IMG/VR virus record: IMGVR_UViG_3300046478_000014
Coordinates: 1 to 20,726 of that record
Length of the DNA stretch: 20,726 nt
Source: a virus
Strand: one strand, 5' to 3'
The notes under the pieces are model-generated. The model saw nothing but the letters and a program-made list of their open reading frames with translations. It was not told the origin of the DNA and made no database searches. The number at the start of each line of letters is the position of its first letter. Position 1 is the stretch's first letter. Positions 14,037-20,607 of the stretch are shown here, one piece after another. The position numbers were made by a program, and so were the translations under genes.

Positions 14037-16172
14037 CTACATGTTTTGAGCCATCGGCTCTTGTTGTTGTTGACCTTGACTTTGTCCCTGCTGGGACATC
14101 TCGCCTAATATTTTCATCATAAACTCATTAGAAGCTGCTGTTTGTTTTGCATCCACTTTTTCTCTGTCTTCGTTTCTTTCTTGTCTCACATTCTCAGAGT
14201 CGACTTGCGCCATCTTACTATCCGCCTGCATTTGTCCATACATTGACACAACATTCATTAGTTTTTCAAGAGCTTCCATCTTAGCTTTTGTCGCCATTGC
14301 CCTATTATGAGTTATCTCGCTTAGTCTTTCTTCGAAAAGTCCAACGTCTGCCTCAGCCCTTCCTGCACGCTCTTTAGCAGTAGCAATATTAGCAGCAGCC
14401 TTACTATACAATTCTTTAATTTTAGCATCTTCCACATTATGTTGCACCATCATTTGCTCTTGTTGTATTTGCTGTTGCTGCTGTTCTTGCTGTTGTAAGA
14501 ATTGCATTATCTCAGCTTTTCCTTGAATATTCATATCTTTTATTATCATTGAAGGTGGTAATACTTCTCGGCCAAAACGTTCATTAATTTCTAACATTTG
14601 CTGAGCTTGGAAGTTCTTTTGTGTAGGTGTTAATAACCCTTCTTCAATAATCACTTGATACTTAGCGAATATTTTTGAATAGAAGTGAGGACTTGGCTCT
14701 TCTCCTATTAGCAATCCCACCTTTTCAGCATTCCAATTATTTAACACAATGCTTAGCATTTTATCGCCTAGCAACTTCAAAGAATAATCCCACTGATCGA
14801 AGTACTTTTGAAATACCATTAGGTTCGCAGCCTGCTTCATGAGCATTGTAAGACTAGATATCTGTTTATCGTCTTGACCTGCCCAGTTTTCCATATTGAT
14901 TCCTGAAGTCTTGAAAATGAGATCTTCCATCTGTTGCGCTAGGGCTAAATCAGACTCCGGCACCGCGCTTGGAATTATCTTTTCACAGTCTACAAGTTCA
15001 TATCCTTCATTAATGATGACATCCCAGCCTTGGCCGGATCTTTTTAGATTGTCTTCATTAGCAACCGCACCTATCTTCCGTTTCCATCCTGCGTTAATTG
15101 TAGCCGCTGCGATATCGTTATTAGTTATTATTTTGAAATTCATCAAGAATTGGGGGTCGCGCATAGTACGAATCAGACCCCTTACCCGTAAATCATAGTA
15201 ATTTATGTGAGGCTCATAATTCCAAAATACAGGGATCGTGGGGCTGCCAAAGTCACCTAGCGGATTATCTCCCTGAAACATCAGTTGTTCATTCAAAACA
15301 ACGGCCAGTTTCCAGCATGGGACTTCTACAGTGACTTCCTCCATATCAGGTATATTGTATAGAATTTGTTCAAGTTGGCCATCGCCCCCTGCAAAGTCAA
15401 AGAATTGATTACGAGTCTTACTATATAAACGTTTCTTCTTTTTTTTCCACTTATACCAGACGTAAGATAATACCATAAGGTCATTACGCGCCATATTGTA
15501 GTTTTCGGGTAGAAAATAGAAGGAGCCATAGCGTTGCGGAGTCCCTGCCATAGGGGCAATATTTTGTAGTTTATCGGGAAAGCGGTCTTCAGCCTCTTTT
15601 TTGCTGATATACTCTTGGCACCAAATAAACTGTGCGTCAGACATATCAGGAGACCTGAAATATGGATCTACGAGAAACGAGTTGTATTCCCAAATTTTTA
15701 ATTTGATAGAACCCTGGGCTGCGTCTTCTGAAAAATCTAAATACGGCTGGAGTAGAACCATTCCCGAAATAGTCGCCAACTCGCAAGCTTTCGAAAATTG
15801 CTCGTGAATGCCTTCAGTATTCGATACATGTGTGATAATACGCGTATATTGGTCAGTGGTATTAGGGTCAGCTCCTTCACTCGGTATATAATTGATCGAC
15901 TTTCTGTGTTGTCGCTGATATCCCGTTATCATATTGACAGGCTGTTGAATGATATTGAAATAATACTGCTGATATGATGTTGTAGGAGAGAAGTTGAAGT
16001 ATCGATTTACGAAAGTTTGAGAACCAGCATAAAAAAGAGTGTCGATGTTAGATTGATTCCAGCGCGATTGCTCTATAGGTTGAAATTTCGAATAGAGATT
16101 ATCGAGCCATTGCCTAACATTGCCTTGGTTAGGTTCTAGGGCATTATTCCACGGAGGATAGTAGAAAGACGT
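14037..16172 (-). CDS. Portal protein, P22-like, with an apparent ACG start codon
   Basis: The dodecameric DNA gate at the head vertex, on which the terminase docks. The obvious ORF begins at ATG 15932, but 80 upstream codons are also coding (SFYYPPWNNALEPNQGN, QWLDNLYSKFQPIEQSRW, NIDTLFYAGSQTF), as expected for a portal N-terminus. They run to ACG at 16172, four bases after AGGTG, the same spacing as at the ATG of other genes here. There is no ATG in between. The full length is about 711 residues, near that of the P22 portal. MITGYQRQHRKSINYIP lies near residue 81. The C-terminal 200 residues are helical, with a Gln-rich run (QFLQQQEQQQQQIQQEQ) and a Gln-rich tail, as in the barrel of long portals. 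The start is ACG as read; a base error is possible. Confidence 0.9.
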   Translation of the reverse strand, partial: TSFYYPPWNNALEPNQGNVRQWLDNLYSKFQPIEQSRWNQSNIDTLFYAGSQTFVNRYFNFSPTTSYQQYYFNIIQQPVNMITGYQRQHRKSINYIPSEGADPNTTDQYTRIITHVSNTEGIHEQFSKACELATISGMVLLQPYLDFSEDAAQGSIKLKIWEYNSFLVDPYFRSPDMSDAQFIWCQEYISKKEAEDRFPDKLQNIAPMAGTPQRYGSFYFLPENYNMARNDLMVLSYVWYKWKKKKKRLYSKTRNQFFDFAGGDGQLEQILYNIPDMEEVTVEVPCWKLAVVLNEQLMFQGDNPLGDFGSPTIPVFWNYEPHINYYDLRVRGLIRTMRDPQFLMNFKIITNNDIAAATINAGWKRKIGAVANEDNLKRSGQGWDVIINEGYELVDCEKIIPSAVPESDLALAQQMEDLIFKTSGINMENWAGQDDKQISSLTMLMKQAANLMVFQKYFDQWDYSLKLLGDKMLSIVLNNWNAEKVGLLIGEEPSPHFYSKIFAKYQVIIEEGLLTPTQKNFQAQQMLEINERFGREVLPPSMIIKDMNIQGKAEIMQFLQQQEQQQQQIQQEQMMVQHNVEDAKIKELYSKAAANIATAKERAGRAEADVGLFEERLSEITHNRAMATKAKMEALEKLMNVVSMYGQMQADSKMAQVDSENVRQERNEDREKVDAKQTAASNEFMMKILGEMSQQGQSQGQQQQEPMAQNM

Positions 16173-16182
16173 ATAGCACCTA

Positions 16183-16213
16183 TATTGTAAAATAAAATCT
16201 TTACTTTACAATA
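16183..16213. promoter_or_regulatory. 9-bp inverted repeat between large terminase and portal
   Basis: TATTGTAAA (16183-16191) and TTTACAATA (16205-16213) are exact inverted copies with a 13-base gap. The minus-strand segment TGTAAAGTAAAG inside it is identical to 17514-17525 beside the start of the large terminase gene. It could be an operator or an RNA hairpin. It is just upstream of the portal ribosome binding site. Confidence 0.45.
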
Positions 16214-16232
16214 CAACAAACAGTCTATTGCG

Positions 16233-17501
16233 TCAAAAATTACTTTTAAATCTGTTGTCTAGATATTTTGTAGGATTGTGTGCATAGGGTTGATATGTTG
16301 ATACTTTATGAGTGGCGAGGGCATAGCGAAGGGAGTCGATGCAATGATCGTCTTTCTTGATAGGCTCATCCCAGCCTTTTTCAGCGGCCTTAGAATCCCA
16401 GACATACGACTCTATCTCTCTTATTAAGTTAGGGCATCTATCTAATACCACGAGATTTCCCTTGCTCATTTCTGAACACATAATACCGATACCGTCCAGT
16501 ACTTCGTTATTGGCATCTATAGTATGGACTCCTAAGCGTCTCAAATCTTCTTTCATTGGCAACGCGCTTGGATCAATGTAAGCTTGTCTTACATTGTATG
16601 GCTCTAAAAATGCAGCAGTATCGCGTGCTAGCTCGCTGACTGTCTTTTGCCTCATCTTTTTCTTGTGGTCCCAGAAAAATTCCTCTTCGACCCACATGTG
16701 TTTCCCTTCCTGAGTGTATTGGCCTGTAGATACGCCAATCAACACGCAAGCGTAAGGATTGTTAAGACCATAGTCTATCCCTGCTATGTAATATTCAGCA
16801 GCTCGGGGCGGTTTCTTGACTACATGTACTTTCTTATCAAAGAATTCAAATATACTTCCTTCAGCTAAAACCCATAGACCTAGTACATTGCGCTTGTAGA
16901 ATAGACCCATATTGCTTTCTTTAGTCCTCTTCTTATAAGCGTCAGTAAGAAATGGGTTGTCGTCTAATACAAAATGAAGGGCATAATATTCAGGGTCTCC
17001 AGTCTCTGCCTTATCTATCCACTGTTTCACTAGATGACTCGGGTAGGTGGGATTCATGGCAGCAAAAGCCATTGAGTAGGGCTTGCGTAGTCTTGTCTCT
17101 AGCATCTCGATAAAGTTGATAGGATACAATGTCATTTCATCGCATAAAGCTAGCGATAGTGTGCGTCCTTGTATTATCTGATAGGAAGATTCATCCTTAG
17201 CTCCATATGTAGCTATCCGCTTGTCTTTAAAAAACAGTTCGTGATTAGACCATGAACAAAAGGGCCGAAACAGAGCCAGTTCGGGCGATTCAAGAATTAA
17301 CTTTATGACGTTGTTGTATATCGTCTTCGACGTCTTGCCAATAATAGCTATTTCAGAATCAGGACACTCATTGCATGCCTGTAGGAAACGAAAAGTCGCG
17401 CACACAGTTTTACCTGTTGACACTGCCCCATGAGTGATATTCCAAAGTTTAGTACTGTTGAGAATAAATTCTATTTGCTTTTTACTGAATGGCTCTTGCA
17501 T
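16233..17501 (-). CDS. terL: Terminase large subunit (DNA packaging ATPase/nuclease)
   Basis: 422 residues from ATG 17501. The N-terminal ATPase shows a Walker A GAVSTGKT (residues 25-32) and a Walker B LALCDE (117-122), with Glu122 as the expected catalytic acid. The C-terminal nuclease of the RNase H type has Asp243 in GIDYGLNNP, Asp310 in AYIDPSALP and the acidic cluster DDHCIDSLRYAL (384-395). These are the expected three metal-binding regions. The enzyme drives DNA into the procapsid through the portal and cuts concatemers. Length and order of motifs are standard for phages with this kind of gene cluster. The small subunit gene is upstream, on the same strand, separated by an operator-like region, a pentamer array and the convergent zinc-ribbon gene. 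Confidence 0.97.
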   Translation of the reverse strand: MQEPFSKKQIEFILNSTKLWNITHGAVSTGKTVCATFRFLQACNECPDSEIAIIGKTSKTIYNNVIKLILESPELALFRPFCSWSNHELFFKDKRIATYGAKDESSYQIIQGRTLSLALCDEMTLYPINFIEMLETRLRKPYSMAFAAMNPTYPSHLVKQWIDKAETGDPEYYALHFVLDDNPFLTDAYKKRTKESNMGLFYKRNVLGLWVLAEGSIFEFFDKKVHVVKKPPRAAEYYIAGIDYGLNNPYACVLIGVSTGQYTQEGKHMWVEEEFFWDHKKKMRQKTVSELARDTAAFLEPYNVRQAYIDPSALPMKEDLRRLGVHTIDANNEVLDGIGIMCSEMSKGNLVVLDRCPNLIREIESYVWDSKAAEKGWDEPIKKDDHCIDSLRYALATHKVSTYQPYAHNPTKYLDNRFKSNF

Positions 17502-17512
17502 ACTCTCATTTT

Positions 17513-17549
17513 ATGTAAAGTAAAGTTTACATGCAATGAACATGTAAAC
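17513..17549. promoter_or_regulatory. Overlapping palindromes TGTAAA/TTTACA, operator-like
   Basis: ATGTAAA (17513-17519) pairs with TTTACAT (17526-17532). GTTTACATG (17525-17533) pairs exactly with CATGTAAAC (17541-17549). Three half-sites thus lie between the large terminase start and the pentamer array. A repressor or activator site is plausible because the gap serves two divergent genes. No protein is assigned. Confidence 0.5.
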
Positions 17550-17563
17550 AATATTTTTCATAA

Positions 17564-17628
17564 GTTATGTTCCGTTGTGTTTCGTTTAGTTTAGTTATGT
17601 TATGTTGAGTTTAGTTTAGTTAAGTTGC
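17564..17628 (+). repeat. GTTNN pentamer array 1 (13 units)
   Basis: Thirteen consecutive five-base units, each starting GTT and with two variable bases (such as GTTAT, GTTCC, GTTTA), end in GTTAA GTTGC. They are followed by GGTGTAGTTTTT and the ATG of the zinc-ribbon gene. The array is probably the 5' leader of that gene. Confidence 0.85.
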
Positions 17629-17640
17629 GGTGTAGTTTTT

Positions 17641-18036
17641 ATGAGAAATAGGGCCAAGTGTAAGAAATGTCTCTCTATTATAGAGAGCTTCCATCAACAC
17701 GATTATGTGACTTGTGCGTGCGGGGAAATAGCAGTCGACGGGGGACTATACTATCTAAGAGCTATTTTCGCAAATAAAGAAAATTTTATACGCATAGATG
17801 ACCAAGACAATGAAATCGTCCCCGTATTCATAGATAAAGATCAATCCAGCAATGAACAACAGCACTCAGAAGACGAGCTTCTGACAAAGAAAGAGCTACT
17901 CCAAGAACTGGAAAGGCTCAAAGATTCTTATGCTAGCCTGCCTGAAAAAATCATGTATGACCCTGTGACTCACTCAGACTTAGCATCCGTCTTACTATTG
18001 CTCTGTGCTATCTTCAAAGCCGATTGTGCCGATTGA
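17641..18036 (+). CDS. Zinc-ribbon phage protein (DUF7695-like N-terminus)
   Basis: 131 residues from ATG 17641, directly after pentamer array 1 with GGTGT as the ribosome binding element. The N-terminus RAKCKKCLSIIESFHQHDYV is followed by TCACGEIAVDGGLYYLR, giving two CxxC/CxC knuckles (residues 7-10 and 24-26) and a conserved Ile-Glu-Ser and Val-Asp-Gly-Gly. This is the layout of the small zinc-binding DUF7695 proteins widespread in phages. After residue 50 there is an acidic linker and a helical C-terminus (LLTKKELLQELERLKDSY). Its last 67 bases overlap the 3' end of the small terminase gene on the other strand. The family function is unknown. Confidence 0.8.
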   Translation: MRNRAKCKKCLSIIESFHQHDYVTCACGEIAVDGGLYYLRAIFANKENFIRIDDQDNEIVPVFIDKDQSSNEQQHSEDELLTKKELLQELERLKDSYASLPEKIMYDPVTHSDLASVLLLLCAIFKADCAD

Positions 18037-18476
18037 ATTTGGCTCAAGATGCTATCAAAACGTTTTTGATCAGTCTCTGATATCGCGTATTGCTCATCTT
18101 TGTTCAGCTTACTCTGATGCTCCGCTAGTTTCATTTTTTGAATTAATTCTTTATCAAGTTTTGTTTGTAGTTCGTCATCTTCGCTATACTTCAAATCTTT
18201 ATAATATCCCCTTAGAAACCGTTGTGCAATGGCTGGAGCGATATTTCCATTGATATAATTTTTTGAAATAATTGCTAATGCTTTATTATAATAGGGGGAA
18301 AACTCTGGCATATCACAATAATTTTTAAATACATGATAATCAATCATTTTTTCGATACTATACCACTCTGTTAAGTGTAGTGGCTGATGCTCTTCTACCC
18401 ACTCCACCATCTCTTTTCCTAGCTCTATCATTTCTTTTTTTGGAAGTGATACTGTTCGTGGTCTACCTGCTACCAT
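17970..18476 (-). CDS. terS: Terminase small subunit (DNA recognition)
   Basis: 168 residues from ATG 18476. The N-terminal part starts with a short GRPRTVSLPKKEMIELGKEM and continues into a helical domain (WVEEHQPLHLTEWYS, MIDYHVFKNYCDMPEF, YYNKALAIISKNY), a pattern that fits the DNA-binding/oligomerisation region of small terminases. The C-terminal third is strongly coiled-coil (KLDKELIQKMKLAEHQSKLN), ending in Ser/Lys/Asp. Small terminases bind the packaging site and stimulate the large subunit. The gene order with the large subunit is standard. The identification rests on position, size and architecture, as the sequence is variable in this family. Confidence 0.85.
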   Translation of the reverse strand: MVAGRPRTVSLPKKEMIELGKEMVEWVEEHQPLHLTEWYSIEKMIDYHVFKNYCDMPEFSPYYNKALAIISKNYINGNIAPAIAQRFLRGYYKDLKYSEDDELQTKLDKELIQKMKLAEHQSKLNKDEQYAISETDQKRFDSILSQIQSAQSALKIAQSNSKTDAKSE

Positions 18477-18541
18477 ATATTAAGCCTTTTTGTTTTTATT
18501 ATAAAGATTGCGTGAATGTAAAACAATTAATTTAATTTATT

Positions 18542-18569
18542 TTGCTATAAATAAAGCTTGCTATAAATA
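18542..18569 (+). repeat. Direct repeat of TTGCTATAAATA
   Basis: TTGCTATAAATA occurs at 18542-18553 and 18558-18569, 16 bp apart. The second copy contains the -35 of the promoter below. Spacing close to one and a half helical turns could suit a regulator site. This lies in the 212-bp gap between the divergent small terminase and early genes. Confidence 0.5.
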
Positions 18570-18586
18570 CGTCGGTTTGTTATATT
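18558..18586 (+). promoter_or_regulatory. Sigma-70-like promoter for the early plus-strand genes
   Basis: TTGCTA (18558-18563), 17 bases, then TATATT (18581-18586). The -35 matches four of six bases of the consensus and the -10 five of six, with ideal spacing. Transcription would begin near 18592 and serve the genes from 18689 on. Confidence 0.6.
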
Positions 18587-18591
18587 GTATG

Positions 18592-18649
18592 TATAAACAG
18601 CAAGTCTCCTCAGCTTGTTAGCTCAAGTGAGTTGAAGCGGTTGTTTATA
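18592..18649 (+). promoter_or_regulatory. Structured leader RNA enclosed by an 8-bp stem
   Basis: TATAAACA (18592-18599) and TGTTTATA (18642-18649) are exact complements enclosing a 42-base segment with small inner stems (such as CTTG/CAAG, CTCA/TGAG). It starts at the predicted transcription start and stops 40 bases before the first gene. Its role is unknown. Confidence 0.4.
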
Positions 18650-18688
18650 GTGTGAGTAAGTAACGATAAGACAAAATAAGGATATTAA

Positions 18689-18859
18689 ATGAGTAAATTA
18701 AATCCGGTTTTAGCTCAACATAAAATGTGGGTAGAGGATTTTAAGCATGATTTCTGGGTACAGAGGCATAGATGTATTTGTTTGGCTATACTAGTAGATG
18801 TATTTGCAGTTGTATATTTGGAGTTTTATATTTTAGGAGAAAAATTATGGGGACGTTAA
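18689..18859 (+). CDS. Small protein with a C-terminal membrane helix
   Basis: 56 residues from ATG 18689, with AAGGA eight bases upstream. The N-terminal half is polar (MSKLNPVLAQHKMWVEDFKH). Residues 30-49 are hydrophobic (ICLAILVDVFAVVYLEFYIL) and can form one membrane helix. The gene overlaps the start of the next by 13 bases. It is the first gene behind the promoter at 18558-18586. Function unknown; a small early membrane peptide is typical of phages. Confidence 0.65.
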   Translation: MSKLNPVLAQHKMWVEDFKHDFWVQRHRCICLAILVDVFAVVYLEFYILGEKLWGR

Positions 18860-19050
18860 CGCCAGCGTATGGCAAAGATTATAAGAATAGAAAAGATGCG
18901 GTAGCCGATTTTGATTCAGGAAAAGATTTTGTTTACAATACTTATGATAGACAAACGTATTGTACAAAGAAAGAGTTATTGGAGGCAGGAATAAAATCAA
19001 TAAATATACGCTTCAAAAACAACACTGAAATTGCGGTAGTTAAATTATAG
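18847..19050 (+). CDS. Small conserved-type phage protein
   Basis: 67 residues from ATG 18847 with AGGAG at seven bases. The frame is open from 18772 upstream, but that part overlaps the preceding gene and lacks a ribosome binding site. The sequence MGTLTPAYGKDYKNRKDAVADF is followed by DSGKDFVYNTYDRQTYCTKKELLEAG and a C-terminal strand (NIRFKNNTEIAVVKL), giving a small alpha/beta fold. It has the look of small early phage proteins described as hypothetical. A GC hairpin follows its stop. Confidence 0.75.
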   Translation: MGTLTPAYGKDYKNRKDAVADFDSGKDFVYNTYDRQTYCTKKELLEAGIKSINIRFKNNTEIAVVKL

Positions 19051-19056
19051 GTAACA

Positions 19057-19070
19057 GGGGCGGAAGCCCC
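19057..19070 (+). promoter_or_regulatory. GC hairpin between early genes, GGAA tetraloop
   Basis: GGGGC-GGAA-GCCCC is a perfect 5-bp stem with a GNRA-type loop, 6 bases after a stop codon. It is followed by a GGGTAGTAAGATG start region shared with the next hairpin unit. Its role may be RNA end protection or limited termination. Confidence 0.55.
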
Positions 19071-19088
19071 ATTAATATGGGTAGTAAG

Positions 19089-19250
19089 ATGGAAAACAAG
19101 AGTATTGAGGTTGGGTATTGGGACCCATTCTGTCAAGTGGAGAGAGTTTTTGGTAAAGTTATTGGCCTTCCTTATAACGAGGAGTACGAGTCAAAATTTG
19201 ATTATGCGGAGGACTTTGAGAAAAGAGCGTCATGGAGACTGGAATATTAA
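19089..19250 (+). CDS. Small hypothetical acidic protein
   Basis: 53 residues from ATG 19089, preceded by the GGGTAGTAAG start region. The protein MENKSIEVGYWDPFCQVERV, continuing GKVIGLPYNEEYESKFDYAED, is acidic and aromatic and ends in KRASWRLEY. It contains no known motif. It lies between two GC hairpins in a series of small early genes, which supports coding. Confidence 0.65.
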   Translation: MENKSIEVGYWDPFCQVERVFGKVIGLPYNEEYESKFDYAEDFEKRASWRLEY

Positions 19251-19255
19251 TAACA

Positions 19256-19270
19256 GGGGGATTGTCCCCC
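19256..19270 (+). promoter_or_regulatory. GC hairpin between early genes
   Basis: GGGGGA-TTG-TCCCCC is a perfect 6-bp stem, in the same TAACAGGGG context as the previous hairpin. It is followed by TTTAAAAAAAA and GGTAGTAAGATG. The T-run is too short for a strong terminator. Confidence 0.55.
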
Positions 19271-19290
19271 TTTAAAAAAAAGGTAGTAAG

Positions 19291-19500
19291 ATGATTAGGA
19301 TATATTTAGACGAGAAAGATTCTAAGAGAATCGACGAGATTAAAGAAGCGATAGAACATGAAAGTTTACATAACGTGAATTTTGGAGCTATCAGTTATAT
19401 GTTTATTTTAGATAGTGATTTTACTTATGCAGATGATTGTGATGAGGGATTAGGGGTAAGAATCATGGATGTAATTTCAATGGTAATGGAGGAAAAATAA
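19291..19500 (+). CDS. Small acidic hypothetical protein
   Basis: 69 residues from ATG 19291, preceded by AGGTAGTAAG. The sequence MIRIYLDEKDSKRIDEIKEA is helical and charged, followed by a region with Asp/Tyr (SYMFILDSDFTYADDCDEGL) and a hydrophobic end (VRIMDVISMVMEE). No recognisable domain. It belongs to the same unit as its neighbours, since the next gene starts 3 bases after its stop. Confidence 0.7.
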   Translation: MIRIYLDEKDSKRIDEIKEAIEHESLHNVNFGAISYMFILDSDFTYADDCDEGLGVRIMDVISMVMEEK

Positions 19501-19502
19501 AA

Positions 19503-19730
19503 ATGATGTATTTAACGGGAAATACGTACGAACACAAAGAAAAGATTAAGAGTTGCGGAGGGGTATGGGATAAAGAGAAAAAGCAATGGAGCGTTCCGGC
19601 CGACAAACAAAAAGAATTGCAGACACTTTGCGATAGCACAGTAAAGAAGTCTAGACGTTACGAGTGTGGGGAGTGTGGGGATACTGTTTGGAGTGGTACT
19701 AGTTGTTGGGAAACTGGATTGACTCACTAG
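19503..19730 (+). CDS. DUF5710-like protein with a C-terminal zinc knuckle
   Basis: 75 residues from ATG 19503. The N-terminal part (MMYLTGNTYEHKEKIKSCGG, then VWDKEKKQWSVPADKQKEL) has the pattern of the small DUF5710-type domain: Thr/His-rich start, Gly-Gly-x-Trp-Asp, then a basic Lys-Gln-Trp-x-Val-Pro. Such domains occur in phage and mobile-element proteins that contact nucleic acids, though their role is not firmly known. The C-terminus RRYECGECGDTVWSGTSC contains Cys at 55, 58 and 68, a possible zinc-binding site. The link of the two parts is what is visible here. Confidence 0.8.
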   Translation: MMYLTGNTYEHKEKIKSCGGVWDKEKKQWSVPADKQKELQTLCDSTVKKSRRYECGECGDTVWSGTSCWETGLTH

Positions 19731-19743
19731 AAAAGTATGTCAA

Positions 19744-19768
19744 GGCGTTGGGTATGTGGCCTAACGCC
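19744..19768 (+). promoter_or_regulatory. Hairpin between early genes (9-bp stem)
   Basis: GGCGTTGGG (19744-19752) pairs with CCTAACGCC (19760-19768) over nine bases with one G-U, loop TATGTGG. It lies 13 bases after the stop of the DUF5710-like gene and 25 bases before the next start. It is the third such intergenic hairpin in this cluster. Confidence 0.55.
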
Positions 19769-19793
19769 TACTATAAATTTGGGGGAAAGTAGA

Positions 19794-19946
19794 ATGAAAG
19801 TGAAAGAAGTAAAAAAGTTAAATCTCAGGGTAGATTGCGAAGTATATTTGAGGATGAAGTTGCATTGCGTAAAAAATAATATTAGTATGCAGGATTTTGT
19901 TGTGGCGTTGATAGAAACTGAATTGAGTGAGTGGGAAGATAATTGA
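19794..19946 (+). CDS. Ribbon-helix-helix-like DNA-binding protein
   Basis: 50 residues from ATG 19794, preceded by GGGGGAAAG. The frame is open from 19737, but the upstream part crosses the hairpin at 19744-19768 and adds unlikely residues. The sequence KLNLRVDCEVYLRMKLHCVK is a strand followed by a first helix; NNISMQDFVVALIETELSEW is a turn and a second helix. This is the Arc/CopG-type ribbon-helix-helix order, and the length fits. Such proteins bind DNA as dimers and usually repress promoters. It would be a candidate for binding one of the palindromes in this window, but nothing shows which. Confidence 0.75.
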   Translation: MKVKEVKKLNLRVDCEVYLRMKLHCVKNNISMQDFVVALIETELSEWEDN

Positions 19947-19970
19947 ATGGTGTATAGTAATTATTTTAAG

Positions 19971-19998
19971 TTGATTTTTGTTTTAAGTGTGATATATT
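19971..19998 (+). promoter_or_regulatory. Candidate promoter in front of pentamer array 2
   Basis: TTGATT (19971-19976), 16 bases, TATATT (19993-19998). The expected transcription start near 20005 is just before array 2, so the array would be the transcript leader. Match to the consensus is moderate. Confidence 0.5.
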
Positions 19999-20011
19999 GA
20001 TGATTGTAAAC

Positions 20012-20106
20012 GTTACGTTTCGTTACGTTTGGTTTCGTTTCGTTTCGTTTCGTTACGTTTCGTTACGTTTAGTTATGTTAAGTTATGTTCAGTTCAGTTA
20101 AGTTAA
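20012..20106 (+). repeat. GTTNN pentamer array 2 (19 units)
   Basis: Nineteen five-base units in unbroken register (GTTAC, GTTTC, GTTTG, GTTTA and similar) end in GTTAA GTTAA. They are followed by GGTGTAGTTTTTT and, after a short A/T spacer, ATG at 20131. The first half favours C in the last position and the second half A or T. Confidence 0.9.
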
Positions 20107-20130
20107 GGTGTAGTTTTTTATAATAATAAA

Positions 20131-20232
20131 ATGGTTGATTGTGAGACACTTAAAGACTGTTCTAATAATTATATTTTGAGATTAGAGAGGCGGATTGAGA
20201 CTTTAGAAAAACAGATGAGGAATTTAGAATGA
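20131..20232 (+). CDS. 33-residue coiled-coil peptide
   Basis: From ATG 20131 to TGA 20230-20232, MVDCETLKDCSNNYILRLER followed by RIETLEKQMRNLE. The helix has heptad-spaced Leu/Ile and is likely a short coiled coil. It overlaps the next ATG by four bases (ATGA), and both lie behind array 2. The small size makes coding less certain, but the coupling supports it. Confidence 0.6.
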   Translation: MVDCETLKDCSNNYILRLERRIETLEKQMRNLE

Positions 20233-20444
20233 CGGCGCATGTGCAACTTGATTTTTTTGAGACTTATGATGAGATTACGCTATTGAAAAAAGAGATTGAA
20301 ATTATTGACAATAGGACTAGGAATGTTCAACGTGGTCTTTTCGCGCGATATAACAGTTTTTGCAAAGACATTCTTGAGTTGATCGACAAACAACAAAAAG
20401 AAATTGAAGGATTGCGGTCTCTTCAATTGAAAATTTTTAAATAA
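20229..20444 (+). CDS. Small coiled-coil early protein
   Basis: 71 residues from ATG 20229. The start MTAHVQLDFFETYDEITLLK continues into a helical body (KEIEIIDNRTRNVQRGLFARY, then ILELIDKQQKEIEGLRSLQ). Similar small phage proteins with a VRRGLFARHNEL-type segment are common and have no known role that I can state. Gene overlap with the peptide before it suggests they act together. Array 3 begins right at its stop codon. Confidence 0.75.
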   Translation: MTAHVQLDFFETYDEITLLKKEIEIIDNRTRNVQRGLFARYNSFCKDILELIDKQQKEIEGLRSLQLKIFK

Positions 20445-20504
20445 GTTGAGTTATGTTGAGTTGCGTTTTGTTTAGTTGCGTTATGTTCCGTTGAGATAAG
20501 TTAA
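20445..20504 (+). repeat. GTTNN pentamer array 3 (12 units)
   Basis: Twelve five-base units, eleven of them GTTNN, follow directly after the stop of the gene before. The end is GTTGA GATAA GTTAA, then GGCTTTGTCTTTATG. The penultimate unit GATAA is shared with array 5. Confidence 0.85.
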
Positions 20505-20506
20505 GG

Positions 20507-20538
20507 CTTTGTCTTTATGTGTCCGTGAGGGCTAAAAG
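20507..20538 (+). repeat. Leader element behind array 3, with a GTGA tetraloop and a three-codon ORF
   Basis: CTTTGTCTTT leads to ATG 20517-20519 and ATG TGT CCG TGA (Met-Cys-Pro-stop). GTCC-GTGA-GGGC is a small GNRA hairpin, then TAAAAG. The same element recurs behind array 4. The AAGG before it would be a ribosome binding site. Confidence 0.6.
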
Positions 20539-20540
20539 TA

Positions 20541-20605
20541 GTTGAGTTTTGTTATGTTGAGCTCTGTTTAGTTTAGTTAAGTTGGGTTAAGTTTTGATAT
20601 GTTAA
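20541..20605 (+). repeat. GTTNN pentamer array 4 (13 units)
   Basis: Thirteen five-base units, most of them GTTNN (with GCTCT and GATAT as exceptions), end GTTTT GATAT GTTAA, then GGTTTTGTCTTT. It is in the same arrangement as array 3, about 100 bp downstream. Confidence 0.85.
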
Positions 20606-20607
20606 GG

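Noticed and set aside
18772-18846. An upstream start for the 67-residue early protein
   Set aside because: The extension overlaps the preceding gene in another frame, has no ribosome binding site, and AGGAG points to ATG 18847.
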